Source: Rhizobium sp. Q54
Lineage (GTDB): Bacteria > Pseudomonadota > Alphaproteobacteria > Rhizobiales > Beijerinckiaceae
Direction of reading: 5' to 3'
NCBI GenBank assembly: GCA_945878875.1
Contig: CAMCUC010000018.1
Location: 1-50,140 of the forward strand
Length of the DNA: 50,140 nucleotides
Shown here: positions 1 through 12,083 of the stretch, piece by piece
Position numbering within the stretch: position 1 is the first letter of the stretch
How the letters are laid out: every line of letters starts with the position of its first letter
Made by a program: the position numbers and the translations under genes
The notes under the pieces: model-generated
The model's input: the letters and a program-made list of their open reading frames with translations, nothing else
Databases searched by the model: none
What the model was told of the DNA's origin: nothing

Positions 1-765
1 TTTGTCTCCGTCACCTACGGCGCCGGCGGCAGCACGCGCCAGCGCACGCATGCAACGCTCGCGCGCCTGATGAATGAGACCAGCCTGAAGCCCGCCGCGC
101 ACCTGACTTGCGTGGGTGCCAGCCGGGCCGAGGTCGACGAGGTCGTGACTGGCTATAAAGACATTGGCGTGCGCCATATCGTGGCTTTGCGCGGCGATCC
201 GCCGGGCGGTATCGGCACGGCGTTCGCAGCCCATCCCGAGGGCTACGCCACTTCCACCGATCTGGTGGCGGGCGTGCGCAAGATCGGCGATTTTGAAGTC
301 AGCGTTTCGGCCTATCCCGAAAAGCATCCCGAGAGCGCGACCTTCGACCAGGACATCGACGTTCTGAAGGCCAAGATCGACGCGGGCGCCACGCGCGCGA
401 TCACGCAATTCTTTTTCGAGAACGACATGTACCTGCGCTATCTCGACCGCGTGCGCGCCAAGGGGATCAACATCCCGATCCTGCCCGGCCTGGTGCCGGT
501 GCAGAACTTCCGTCAGACCGCCTCGTTCGCGCAAAAGACCGGTGCCAGCGTGCCCACATGGCTGGCCTCGCGCTTTGAGGGGCTGGAGGAAGACGCCGCC
601 ACGCGCCGTCTTGTCGCCGCAGCGGTTGCCGCCGAACAGGCGCTCGATCTGATGGATCGCGGCGTGCAGGACTTTCATTTCTACACCATGAACAAGGCCG
701 ATCTCGTGTTTGCGATCTGCCACATGCTGGGCCTGCGCCCGCAGCCTGCACAGAAGGCCGCCTGA
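1..765 (+). CDS. metF: 5,10-methylenetetrahydrofolate reductase (5' end cut off by window)
   Basis: Reduces methylene-THF to methyl-THF, the methyl donor for the methionine synthase encoded next. The frame is open from base 1, so the visible 254 residues lack roughly the first 50 of the usual family length. The fragment opens with the conserved SVTYGAGGS segment of the flavin-binding TIM barrel, followed by the LRGDPP motif, ITQFFF and GLVPV, all in the family order. An ATG at position 70 lies inside the barrel and is not the start. The stop is separated from the metH ATG by one base, so the two genes are almost certainly co-transcribed and translationally coupled. Nothing looks damaged in the visible part. 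Confidence 0.96.
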   Translation, partial: FVSVTYGAGGSTRQRTHATLARLMNETSLKPAAHLTCVGASRAEVDEVVTGYKDIGVRHIVALRGDPPGGIGTAFAAHPEGYATSTDLVAGVRKIGDFEVSVSAYPEKHPESATFDQDIDVLKAKIDAGATRAITQFFFENDMYLRYLDRVRAKGINIPILPGLVPVQNFRQTASFAQKTGASVPTWLASRFEGLEEDAATRRLVAAAVAAEQALDLMDRGVQDFHFYTMNKADLVFAICHMLGLRPQPAQKAA

Positions 766-766
766 C

Positions 767-4487
<3,721 letters not shown>

Positions 4488-4489
<2 letters not shown>

Positions 4490-4552
4490 GGGTGTGGGGG
4501 TGGGGAGTAGCGTGTCAGAAGGCCCCTCGCTACTCCCCACCCCACCACCCCT
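4488..4552. repeat. large imperfect inverted repeat after metH
   Basis: Two arms of 25 bases (4488-4512 and 4528-4552), G-rich then C-rich, pair with only a few mismatches around a 15-base loop; both end in AGTAGCG/CGCTACT next to the loop. The left arm starts on the metH stop codon. There is no T run, so this is a structural 3' end or a dispersed palindrome and not a textbook intrinsic terminator. Confidence 0.6.
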
Positions 4553-4618
4553 AATCGCTAGACAATTGCGCGCGCCTGACTAGATTGCGGCCAACGCCAA
4601 TGAAGAAAGGGAGAAACA

Positions 4619-5446
4619 ATGAGCATCACTGTGAAGCCGCTGGACGCTGCGCTGGGCGCTGAAATCATCGGTCTTGACGTGCGTGACATTTCGCCAGCGT
4701 CGGCAACCGCCCTGCATGAGGCGTTTTTGAAGTATCACTTGCTGGTCATTCGCGACCAGCCGATCACCGACGCCGATCTTGTGCAGCTTGGGCAATGCTT
4801 TGGCGCCATCGGTAAATCGCGCATGGTCTCGCCGCTTTCGGGCCGCGACGACATTATGGTGATCTCCAACATCCGCGAAGACGGCAAGCCGGTGGGCCAA
4901 TTGCCGGACGGCGAAATGGCGTTCCATATCGACCAGATCTATCGCGAAATTCCCGCCAAGGGCGCGGCGCTCCATGCGGTCGAGATTCCCGGCGCTGGCG
5001 GCGACACGATGTTCTCCAACAATGTTGCAGCGTACGAATCGCTGTCGCCGGAGTTAAAAAAGCAGCTTGAGGGCCTGCGCGCCACGCATTCGTTTCAATA
5101 TGGCGAGACGCAGCGCGAAAACCGCGATCAGGCGCAGGAGCGGCCCCATTACACCCATCCGCTGGTGCGCCGCATTCCTGAAAACGACAATCGCTCGCTC
5201 GCCGTCTGCCGCCTGATGACGGACCAGATCCAGGGCCTGTCGGACGAGGACGGCCGCGCGCTGATAACGCAGCTTTGCGACGTTCTGGAAAACCCGGCCA
5301 ACGTCTACAGCCACCAATGGCGCGTCGGCGATACGCTGATCTGGGACAATCGCTGCACCAGCCATGCGCGCACCGATTTCCCCAGCACGCAGCGCCGGCT
5401 GATGAAGCGCGTGACAATCAAGGACGAGATCGCGCCTTTGGGTTAA
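4619..5446 (+). CDS. TauD/TfdA-family Fe(II)/2-oxoglutarate dioxygenase
   Basis: Belongs to the taurine / 2,4-D dioxygenase family, which couples oxidative decarboxylation of 2-oxoglutarate to hydroxylation of a small substrate, often releasing sulfite from sulfonates. The 275-residue length is normal for the family. Iron ligands are visible as His103 and Asp105 (FHID) and the distal His249 (TSHAR), with the 2-oxoglutarate-binding Arg in the following QRRLMKR segment. AGAAAGGGAG precedes the ATG. It stands alone between a palindrome and a two-component pair, with no tauABC transporter, so the substrate cannot be named; taurine, alkyl sulfates and aryloxyalkanoates are all possible. Confidence 0.88.
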   Translation: MSITVKPLDAALGAEIIGLDVRDISPASATALHEAFLKYHLLVIRDQPITDADLVQLGQCFGAIGKSRMVSPLSGRDDIMVISNIREDGKPVGQLPDGEMAFHIDQIYREIPAKGAALHAVEIPGAGGDTMFSNNVAAYESLSPELKKQLEGLRATHSFQYGETQRENRDQAQERPHYTHPLVRRIPENDNRSLAVCRLMTDQIQGLSDEDGRALITQLCDVLENPANVYSHQWRVGDTLIWDNRCTSHARTDFPSTQRRLMKRVTIKDEIAPLG

Positions 5447-5476
5447 ACTTCCTCCCTGACGTGACGGGAGATTTTC

Positions 5477-7153
5477 TTGGCGGGCAAAGAAGGGCAGGTT
5501 CCACAAGCTGAAAGGCCGCTGATGCGGCTATCCCGGCTTGTGGGGCTGATCGTCATCTATCTCGCGCTCGAATGGATCAGCGCCATTCAGGAATATCGCG
5601 GCGTTCCCGTCACCGCATGGAATCCGGGCCTTGGCGTGCTTTTCGCCGGGCTTTTGCGCGGCAGCAGGAACGCGGCTGTCGCGCTTTTCATCGGCGCGAC
5701 CCTGGCCGATGTCTTGCTCGGCGCTGGCGTGCCGAACATCTCGCAGGCCTTCGTCGTAGCCGCCATCATCACGCTGGGCTATGTGGCGGTGGCCGAGTTT
5801 GCGCGCGCGCTCAATCTCGATTCAAGGCTGGAGCGGGTGCGCGACGTGGCGCTGCTGCTAAGCGCGGCGATTGGCGGCGCGCTGATCGTGGGCCTGTGCC
5901 TCATCGTATTTCTGCTCGGCGCCGGGGCGTTGGGCGTTGCGCAGGCGGCGCTGGACTGGTGGCCGATGCTGGTGGGCGATCTCATCGGCATCGCCGTCGT
6001 CACGCCGCTGGTGCTGCGCTCGTCGCGCGCGCGCGTGCGGGCGCAATTAACAGATCCCTCATTTGTCGCAGGCGTTTCAGCCGCCGCTTTGGCGGCCGCC
6101 GCCTCCGTCCTGTTCATGCTGAGCCAGGGCGAGCAGAGCGCCTATCAGGCGTTCTCGTTCCTGTTCTTGCCCATTGTATTCGCCGCCTTGCGCAACGGGC
6201 TGGACGGCGCCTGCATCGCGCTGGCGGCCACGCAATTGGCGCTGCTGGCCGGGCTCAATCTGTTTGGCTATGACGCCAGCGCCTTCACAAGCTTCCAGAC
6301 TTTGATGGCCGTGCTCACGGCCGCCGGCCTGCTGGCGGGCGCGGTGTCGAGCGAGCGCGACGCCGCCAGCCGCTCCGCCCGCAACGCCCGCGCGCTGCTC
6401 AAGGAAAAAGAATCGGAAGCTGCCCGCGCCGACCGTTTCCAGCTCGTCACCGGTCTGGCCTCCGCCCTCTCGCATGAGATCAATCAGCCGATGACGGCGG
6501 CCCGCGCCTACGCCCGCACGGCGCAGAAACTGGCCGAGGCGCCGGAAGCCGACATTTCCCGCGTGCGCGATTACGTCAACCGCAGCGTTGAACAGATCGA
6601 CCACGCAGCCGCGATCTTGCGCAGCACGCGCGAGTTTCTGCGTCGCGGCGATCCTGGCCGCGCCCCCACGCAGCCTGCGACCATCGTGGCCGATTCGCTG
6701 ACGCTGATGCGCCCGCTGGCTGTGGAGAAGCGCGTGCGTATCGCCAGCGACGTTCAGCCGCGCCTGCCCGCCTGCTATTGCGACCGCATACAGATTCAGC
6801 AAGTGCTGATGAACCTGATGGACAATTCCATCGCCGCCCTGACCAGCGCAGAAATCGCAGACGGCGCCGTCACTGTGTCTGCGCACCTGGCGCCCAATGA
6901 CTCGCAGGTTGAATTTATCGTGCGCGACAACGGACCCGGCGTCGATCCAGAATTTGCCGCCCGCATGTTCGAGGCGCTGGCGACCACAAAAAAAGACGGG
7001 CTTGGACTGGGACTGGCAATCAGCGCGGGTATAGTGGAAGCTCATCAGGGACGCATCTGGCTCGAAAGCGGAGAGCCGGGCGCGACAGAATTTCGGTTCG
7101 TCATCCCGGCGGCGCCGGGTCTGCGAGAAGGGGACGTCAGTGAGCCATCCTAA
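5477..7153 (+). CDS. MASE1-type membrane sensor histidine kinase
   Basis: A 558-residue kinase. The first 290 or so residues form about eight hydrophobic segments resembling the MASE1 sensor domain, whose ligand is not known in general. The catalytic part follows: H-box with phospho-acceptor His333 (ALSHEINQP), N-box (LMNLMDNS), DNGPG and a GLGLGLAIS glycine box. The TTG start has a GGGAG six bases upstream; an ATG 15 codons later (5522) is the alternative. The H-box and single HATPase without receiver resemble FixL-type kinases, and the 3' end overlaps the FixJ-like regulator by 14 bases, so the two form a dedicated pair. No haem PAS domain is present, so it is not an oxygen-sensing FixL. 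Confidence 0.88.
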   Translation: MAGKEGQVPQAERPLMRLSRLVGLIVIYLALEWISAIQEYRGVPVTAWNPGLGVLFAGLLRGSRNAAVALFIGATLADVLLGAGVPNISQAFVVAAIITLGYVAVAEFARALNLDSRLERVRDVALLLSAAIGGALIVGLCLIVFLLGAGALGVAQAALDWWPMLVGDLIGIAVVTPLVLRSSRARVRAQLTDPSFVAGVSAAALAAAASVLFMLSQGEQSAYQAFSFLFLPIVFAALRNGLDGACIALAATQLALLAGLNLFGYDASAFTSFQTLMAVLTAAGLLAGAVSSERDAASRSARNARALLKEKESEAARADRFQLVTGLASALSHEINQPMTAARAYARTAQKLAEAPEADISRVRDYVNRSVEQIDHAAAILRSTREFLRRGDPGRAPTQPATIVADSLTLMRPLAVEKRVRIASDVQPRLPACYCDRIQIQQVLMNLMDNSIAALTSAEIADGAVTVSAHLAPNDSQVEFIVRDNGPGVDPEFAARMFEALATTKKDGLGLGLAISAGIVEAHQGRIWLESGEPGATEFRFVIPAAPGLREGDVSEPS

Positions 7154-7754
7154 AATTGCGGTCGTGGACGATCAGGAAGCCGTGCGCTCGGCGCTGGGCG
7201 ATATGCTCGGCGTCTACGGCTATCAGGTGGAATTGCATGAATCGGGCGATGCGTTTCTGGCCTCGCCCGGCGCCGCAGACGTTGGATGCGTGATCGCAGA
7301 CGTGCGCATGCCTGGCATCGACGGCATAGCGCTCGTGCGCGAACTCGCCCAGCGCGGAATTGACGCGCCGGTGGTGCTGATCTCGGGACATGCCGACGTG
7401 CCAATGGCGGTCGCGGGCCTGAAGGCGGGCGCGCAAGACTTTATCGAGAAGCCGGTGGACGACGTGCGTCTGGTGGCCGCCATCAACCGCAGCCTCGCCT
7501 CGCGCTTCGAGCGGCAGGCAGGCAGGCAGGCCAACCGCGAAGCCGAGACCCGCTTTGAGCGTCTGACCCCGCGCGAGGTGGAGGTGTTCGATCTGGTGGC
7601 CGAGGGCATGACCAGCCAGTCCATCGCCACGCAACTGGGCATCAGCGCCCGCACGGTCGAGAGCTATCGCGCGCAATTGATGGAAAAACTCCAGCTCGAT
7701 TCAGTGGCGTCGATCGTGCGGCTGGCCGTAAAGCTGGGGCGAGTGACAGCTTAA
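7140..7754 (+). CDS. FixJ/NarL-type response regulator
   Basis: A 204-residue DNA-binding regulator: receiver domain at about 5-118 with phospho-acceptor Asp54 (IADVRMPG) and Lys in IEKPV, a linker rich in Arg/Gln, and a LuxR-type helix-turn-helix at about 137-200 (LTPREVEVF through ISARTVESYR). The GTG start at 7140 overlaps the kinase stop, so expression is coupled to the kinase, which is its likely phosphodonor. Family members activate transcription as phosphorylated dimers; target promoters cannot be deduced. A perfect hairpin just downstream (7775-7805) probably ends the transcript. Confidence 0.92.
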   Translation: MSHPKIAVVDDQEAVRSALGDMLGVYGYQVELHESGDAFLASPGAADVGCVIADVRMPGIDGIALVRELAQRGIDAPVVLISGHADVPMAVAGLKAGAQDFIEKPVDDVRLVAAINRSLASRFERQAGRQANREAETRFERLTPREVEVFDLVAEGMTSQSIATQLGISARTVESYRAQLMEKLQLDSVASIVRLAVKLGRVTA

Positions 7755-10639
7755 ACTTGGGGACTGACGCAAACGCCACCTTCTCCCGCGAGGGGAGAAG
7801 GTGGCAAACGATCAGCAATTGCGCCTCTTTCTTCTACTCCCGGCTGCCCCTCTTCCTCTTCCCCTTTGGCGCGCTCAGCAAATTGGCGGTGAGCTTTTCG
7901 TAGAGCCCGAACAAATGCTCCACGCGCTCGCGGTCGTTGGCGAAGGGGGGGTGCGCGGTAGAGTTTATCGACGGCCAGATCGAGCGCGTGATGGGCTTTG
8001 CGCAAATCGGGCGGCATGGAATCAGGATCGTAGAGATCGGCCAGCGTGCAATCGGGATAAAGCGCGCGCGCATCCAGAACCGCCTGCGCCAGAGCGGACA
8101 CTTTTGCGCGCGCCTTGTCGTCGGCTTGCGGCCACGGGAAGGTGTTGTAGACGATGCCTGACGAGTATTGGTAATCGCTTTTGAGCCGACCGCCGACGTG
8201 ACGCATCCATGCCATATGCATGCGCGATATAAGCGCGCCTAACATGAACAAGTCTGCATTTTCGACAACGAGTATTTTGTTACTTGGTATGGTAGGAGGT
8301 GAGAGCCAACCTAAAGGCACGTAATCTCGTCGTTCGGAACTTACCTCAGGTACTGCCAAGAAGGGCCGCGTCGGAATGGTCATAACCTCAAAGCGTGCTG
8401 GGTAGTCTGCAAGCGCTTGGGTCGCTGGTTTCTTGCTGTCTTGGCGAAACTTGCGTACGCGCGCAAGGCGCTGTCGCACCTGTGGCATCCGCTTAATCTT
8501 GGAAGGATCAGCCCCATCTAGTGCAAGGATAAACCGCTTCTGTCCATTGATGTATTCTCTGGACCCTATCAGCGGCCTGAAATAGGTCTTGGCCTCTGGC
8601 TCAGTACATAGGAACTGTGCATATTCAGCCTCGTCGAAGATCAGATGCCCGCCATCGACTATTTTAGATCCCATGCGCATTGTCCGGACATCCACCAATG
8701 GATTTCGCGCCTCCGCGACTAGAAGGTAACGGCTGATCCCGCTCGCGGCGGTCAAGTATGCGGTCAGCGCTCCATGCTTGCTCTCCACCGCATCGCCTGA
8801 AATAGCGTCATAAGAAAACAGCCGCTTTTCCTTTGGCTCGTCGTCGCGCCGCGTCAGGCCGATGATGACGCAATGCACATTGGCGGCGCCCCTGGCGTCC
8901 GACAGCCATTGAAACGTGCGGTGCGCGAAGGCGATTTCGAGCTGATAGCGCTCGAACAAAAGCGGCCAGAGCTGCGCCACCTGCTCGCCCTGCGTGATCG
9001 AATTGGTCGCGACGAAACCAATGCGCGGCGGCGCGCTCGTTTCAGCAGTCTTTACATAGGCGCCCGCTTTCAAAAACCACGCACAGACATAATCAAGAGA
9101 GCCTGCGCGCTGATTGGCGGCCCCAAGCATTTTCCGCATCTGCTCGCGCTGCGCGGGCGCCTGATAGCTCTGCCCAATAAACGGCGGATTGCCCAAAATA
9201 TAAGAACAGCGCACTGGCGCCAGAAGTTTCGACCAATCGGCCTCCAGCGCGTCCGCATGCAGGATGTTGGGCGAGGCTTTGAGCGGTATGCGCAAATAAC
9301 TCTGGCCGAACTCGGCGGAGAGTTGCCGGTTCATAATATGGTCCATCATCCACATCGCCACTTCGGCAATGCAGGCGGGAAATTCGGCGATCTCGATGCC
9401 ATAAAACTGATCGACGTTGACCTTGGCCAGCAGGCCAATGTCCGTCACCCGCTGCGCGCCGTCGTAAAGCTCCTTGAGCACGTCAATCTCAAGCAGCCGC
9501 ACTTCGCGATAGGCGATCACAAGAAAATTGCCGCAGCCGCAGGCCGGATCAAAAAACGTCTTTGCCGCAAGCTTGTCATGAAAGGCGTTCAGCGCCCGCT
9601 CGCGGCCAGTATCGCGGCGGCCCTTGAGGCGGGTAAATTCCGCGCGCAAATCATCCAGAAACAACGGCTCGATAACTTTGAGAATGTTCCTCTCGGACGT
9701 GTAATGCGCGCCCTTCTTGCGCCGCTCGGCCTTGTTCAGCACCGATTGAAACAGCGAGCCGAAAATAGCCGGAGACACTTTCTCCCAATTAAACCCGCAT
9801 ACGTTAATCAGCTTGTCGCGCATATCCCGATCAAACGCGGGCTGCGGCAATTGGCGGGCGAACAGGTCGCCGTTCACATAGGGCAGATTGGCCAGATCAG
9901 CGTCGAGCGTGCGCTGGCGCTTGTCTTCGGGCGTGTTGAGCACCTGAAACAATTGCGACAGCAGCGCGCCAATGTCGCCGCCGTCCTCGCGCGTGCGATG
10001 CTTGACGAAATCCTCAAACGCGCCCAGCGGCTGAAAGATGCCGGTGTCGTCGGCGAACAGGCAGAACAGCAGCCGCACCAGAAATTGTTCGAGATCGTGG
10101 CCGACATAGCCCGATTCCTCAAGCGCATCATGCAGCGCGCCCATCATCTCGGAGGCGCGGACGTTGACCGGGTCCTGATCGCGAAAGACGCGTTTTTCCT
10201 GGCCGACGATGAAGCCAAAATCCTGCACCCGGCCCGGCAGCTCGGCCAGCGACAAAGTGATCGGCACGTTCGGATTGATGTCGAGATCGTAGAGTTCGAA
10301 GTTTTGGAAATCCGACAGCAGCAGATAGCGCGGAAGCTCGTCGTCCCTCAGCCCGCCGAAATAATCCAGCGCCTGCTTTTTGGCCGGCTTGAGGCTGCGC
10401 CCCAGCGTCTTTTGCTCAACAAGCAGCTTGCCCTTCCAGAACAGATCAAGATAGCCGCGCTTCTTGTCCCCAAGCTGCACGCCATGCTCAAACGAGGCCA
10501 CGCGCCGACGCGGAACGCCGAACACGTTGAAGAAATCCTCGTAAAACGTCTGGGTGTCTTCCTTCTCGCGGCCCTTGCCGTCCCAATCGCGCGCAAACAA
10601 GGCCGCCCGCGCGCTGATCTCGTTCCAATCCAACCGCAT
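7751..10639 (-). CDS. MmeI-like type IIG restriction-modification enzyme, 3' end frameshifted
   Basis: A single-chain enzyme of the MmeI class, joining a nuclease and an adenine methyltransferase. Visible parts: N-terminal PD-(D/E)XK nuclease with D65, then nine residues, then E75-x-K77, the spacing known for MmeI; helical spacer (about 155-330); methyltransferase with FDPACGCGNF (363-372) and NPPF (484-487); target-recognition domain (about 640-850, ending with VGGRLKSDYQYSSG and YNTFPWP); helical C-terminus. The ATG at 10639 fits the family. At a run of seven C (minus strand, 7951-7945, about residue 897) the frame leaves the family C-terminus and runs into the palindromic repeat, giving 962 residues. 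Skipping one base restores FANDRERVEHLFGLYEKLT and ends at 7834 (about 934 residues). Recognition site unknown. Confidence 0.88.
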   Translation of the reverse strand: MRLDWNEISARAALFARDWDGKGREKEDTQTFYEDFFNVFGVPRRRVASFEHGVQLGDKKRGYLDLFWKGKLLVEQKTLGRSLKPAKKQALDYFGGLRDDELPRYLLLSDFQNFELYDLDINPNVPITLSLAELPGRVQDFGFIVGQEKRVFRDQDPVNVRASEMMGALHDALEESGYVGHDLEQFLVRLLFCLFADDTGIFQPLGAFEDFVKHRTREDGGDIGALLSQLFQVLNTPEDKRQRTLDADLANLPYVNGDLFARQLPQPAFDRDMRDKLINVCGFNWEKVSPAIFGSLFQSVLNKAERRKKGAHYTSERNILKVIEPLFLDDLRAEFTRLKGRRDTGRERALNAFHDKLAAKTFFDPACGCGNFLVIAYREVRLLEIDVLKELYDGAQRVTDIGLLAKVNVDQFYGIEIAEFPACIAEVAMWMMDHIMNRQLSAEFGQSYLRIPLKASPNILHADALEADWSKLLAPVRCSYILGNPPFIGQSYQAPAQREQMRKMLGAANQRAGSLDYVCAWFLKAGAYVKTAETSAPPRIGFVATNSITQGEQVAQLWPLLFERYQLEIAFAHRTFQWLSDARGAANVHCVIIGLTRRDDEPKEKRLFSYDAISGDAVESKHGALTAYLTAASGISRYLLVAEARNPLVDVRTMRMGSKIVDGGHLIFDEAEYAQFLCTEPEAKTYFRPLIGSREYINGQKRFILALDGADPSKIKRMPQVRQRLARVRKFRQDSKKPATQALADYPARFEVMTIPTRPFLAVPEVSSERRDYVPLGWLSPPTIPSNKILVVENADLFMLGALISRMHMAWMRHVGGRLKSDYQYSSGIVYNTFPWPQADDKARAKVSALAQAVLDARALYPDCTLADLYDPDSMPPDLRKAHHALDLAVDKLYRAPPLRQRPRARGAFVRALRKAHRQFAERAKGEEEEGQPGVEERGAIADRLPPSPLAGEGGVCVSPQV
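7775..7805. repeat. perfect palindrome, dispersed repeat family
   Basis: A 13-base perfect stem (GCCACCTTCTCCC at 7775-7787 with its complement at 7793-7805) around a 5-base loop. It lies between two convergent genes and could serve as a common 3' end. The core CACCTTCTCCCG recurs at about 10809 and 12029, so it belongs to a repeat family and is not unique. Confidence 0.75.
7834..7951 (-). other. probable true C-terminus of the MmeI-like enzyme in the +1 frame
   Basis: Reading the minus strand one base on from the C7 run gives the segment FANDRERVEHLFGLYEKLT and then a short Lys/Arg-rich end closing with KRKRGSRE and a stop at 7834-7836. That segment looks like the helical end of MmeI-type proteins, while the frame as written gives a low-complexity Arg-rich tail that partly translates the palindrome at 7775-7805. 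Either one base was gained in the genome, the run is miscounted in the sequence, or the run is variable. Confidence 0.7.
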
Positions 10640-10705
10640 AAAATGAACCGCTGATTAAAGCGGGCACTATTACGGGTTATCTTGGGCTTGGCAATGGGGT
10701 CGATA

Positions 10706-10840
10706 CTTCCTTCTTCCCCTGCGGGAGAAGGTGCGCCTTGCGTCAGCAAGGGGCGGATGAGGGGTTTTGCACGCCCGAAAGACCCCTCATCCGTCACGCT
10801 TCGCGCGACACCTTCTCCCGCTAGGGGAGAAGGAAGGAAG
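10706..10840. repeat. composite palindromic repeat element
   Basis: A nested inverted structure. Outer arms are CTTCCTTCTTCCCC (10706 on) and GGGGAGAAGGAAGGAAG (10824-10840); further in, GGGAGAAGGTG pairs with CACCTTCTCCC; the centre holds GGATGAGGGGT and ACCCCTCATCC. It fills most of the 208-base gap between the restriction-modification start and the next gene's stop. It shares CCTCATCCGTC and CACCTTCTCCCG with the element at 12004-12057. Confidence 0.75.
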
Positions 10841-10847
10841 AAAAGCC

Positions 10848-11885
10848 CTATGGCTCCATAGCCTTGCGCGCCTTCTCGACGATCTCTGGAGGCGTGGCGT
10901 AGATCGCATTCACCTTCTTTTGCAGCTCTTCTCCAGACACCGGGTCGGCGTCGACTTTCATCTTCGCGGCCTCGGCGACAAGCTCCTTGTCGGCCATCGT
11001 CTCCATGAAAGCCTTGCGCAGCGCGGCCACGCGGGCGGGCGGCGTCTCCATCGCCACCACATAGGGGCGGCTGAAGGCGGTCTGGCTGTAGACGAGATCG
11101 AGAATCTGCTTCTGCTCGTCAGTTTTGGCGAAGGCGCGCGCCAGCGGCACGCCCTTTTTGTTGAGTTCCGGATAGCCGGTCGAATCTTCCTGCACGAGCG
11201 CCTTGATGCGTCCCTCATTAAACGCGCTCTGATAGATCGCGGCCACCGAGGACCAGCTCTGGCCGCAGCCGCCCGCCACTTCGCCCTTTTCAATCGCCAG
11301 ATTAATCTCGCGCGTGCCGGGATAGCCGGCGACGATTTTAAGCTTGGCGCCCAGCACGTTCTTCAACAGCAGCGCAAAGTCACGCGTTGAGGCGCCGCCT
11401 GCGCTGGCGCCCACCACCAGCTCCTTCTCGAATATGTCGGCGAACGATTTCACATCGGAATCGCCGCGCACGAGGCACACGTAATAATCAGTGTTGGCGC
11501 TGCCGATGTAATTGAATTTCGTGGGATGATGGGTCGCCCGCTTGGTGCCGCTGAAAAGCGGCTCCACGACGGCGCCCATAAAAATCGCGCCAATGGCCGT
11601 GCCGTCCTTCGCCGCCACATTGGCGATGTTTGCGGCCGCGACATTGCCGCCCGCACCGGGCATGTTCGACACGACGAACGAGGGCGCGCCGGGCAGATGC
11701 TTGCTCATATGGCGGCTGATGAGGCGGGCATAAAGATCATAGCCGCCGCCGGGCGACGAGCCGACCAGGATGGTGACGGTCTTGCCGCTGTAAAACGCGG
11801 CTATATCGTCCTGCTGAGCTTGTGCGCTGGCGCCAAAGAGGCAGCAGGCGACGGTTGTGGCGGCTATTGCGAGCGGCGTTTTCAT
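10848..11885 (-). CDS. TctC/Bug-family periplasmic solute-binding protein
   Basis: A 345-residue extracytoplasmic binding protein of the tripartite tricarboxylate transporter family, which captures carboxylates such as citrate in the periplasm. The signal peptide is clear (Lys at 2, hydrophobic core, cleavage near ASAQA-Q at about residue 23). Family hallmarks are GKTVTILVGSSPGGGYD near the mature N-terminus and the NMPGAGG loop that contacts the ligand. No tctA/tctB membrane genes are next to it, so it is an orphan, as most Bug-type paralogues are, and its partner must lie elsewhere. It is flanked on both sides by related palindromes. Confidence 0.88.
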   Translation of the reverse strand: MKTPLAIAATTVACCLFGASAQAQQDDIAAFYSGKTVTILVGSSPGGGYDLYARLISRHMSKHLPGAPSFVVSNMPGAGGNVAAANIANVAAKDGTAIGAIFMGAVVEPLFSGTKRATHHPTKFNYIGSANTDYYVCLVRGDSDVKSFADIFEKELVVGASAGGASTRDFALLLKNVLGAKLKIVAGYPGTREINLAIEKGEVAGGCGQSWSSVAAIYQSAFNEGRIKALVQEDSTGYPELNKKGVPLARAFAKTDEQKQILDLVYSQTAFSRPYVVAMETPPARVAALRKAFMETMADKELVAEAAKMKVDADPVSGEELQKKVNAIYATPPEIVEKARKAMEP

Positions 11886-12003
11886 ATTTCTCTCCCGACA
11901 TTATGCGAAGTTTGAACGCAGCTATCCTGAATGGGCGGGGATTGGCAAGGCGGGGGAGCGGGGAGCAGGCAATAGTCAATAGTGGGCAGGGAGCAATGGA
12001 GCG

Positions 12004-12057
12004 TCCCTCATCCGTCGCGCATTGCGCGCCACCTTCTCCCGTCGCGACGGGAGAAGG
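12004..12057. repeat. dispersed palindromic repeat
   Basis: Contains CCCTCATCCGTCGCGC, a small GCGC-rich hairpin, CCACCTTCTCCCGTCG and then CGACGGGAGAAGG, so CCTTCTCCCGTCG and CGACGGGAGAAGG form a perfect 13-base hairpin without a loop spacer. It shares blocks with the elements at 7775 and 10706. It sits between the promoter side of the TctC-like gene and the 3' end of the sensor kinase and may end the kinase transcript. Confidence 0.7.
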
Positions 12058-12083
12058 AAAACAGGGGGCCGCTACCTAATGCC

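Noticed and set aside
710-766. Earlier in-frame start for metH
   Set aside because: It lies inside the metF coding sequence and adds Arg/Cys-rich residues not found in MetH; the ATG at 767 fits.
4490-4618. Riboswitch between metH and the dioxygenase gene
   Set aside because: The structure there is a simple long palindrome at the 3' end of metH; no conserved cobalamin or SAM riboswitch core is visible.
5477-7153. Oxygen-sensing FixL/FixJ system
   Set aside because: The regulator is FixJ-like, but the kinase has a MASE1-type membrane domain and no haem-binding PAS domain, so the name FixL is not justified.
8873-10654. Long plus-strand open frame (593 codons) opposite the MmeI-like gene
   Set aside because: Antisense to the nuclease and methyltransferase motifs; the translation is Ala/Arg/His-rich without recognisable domains.
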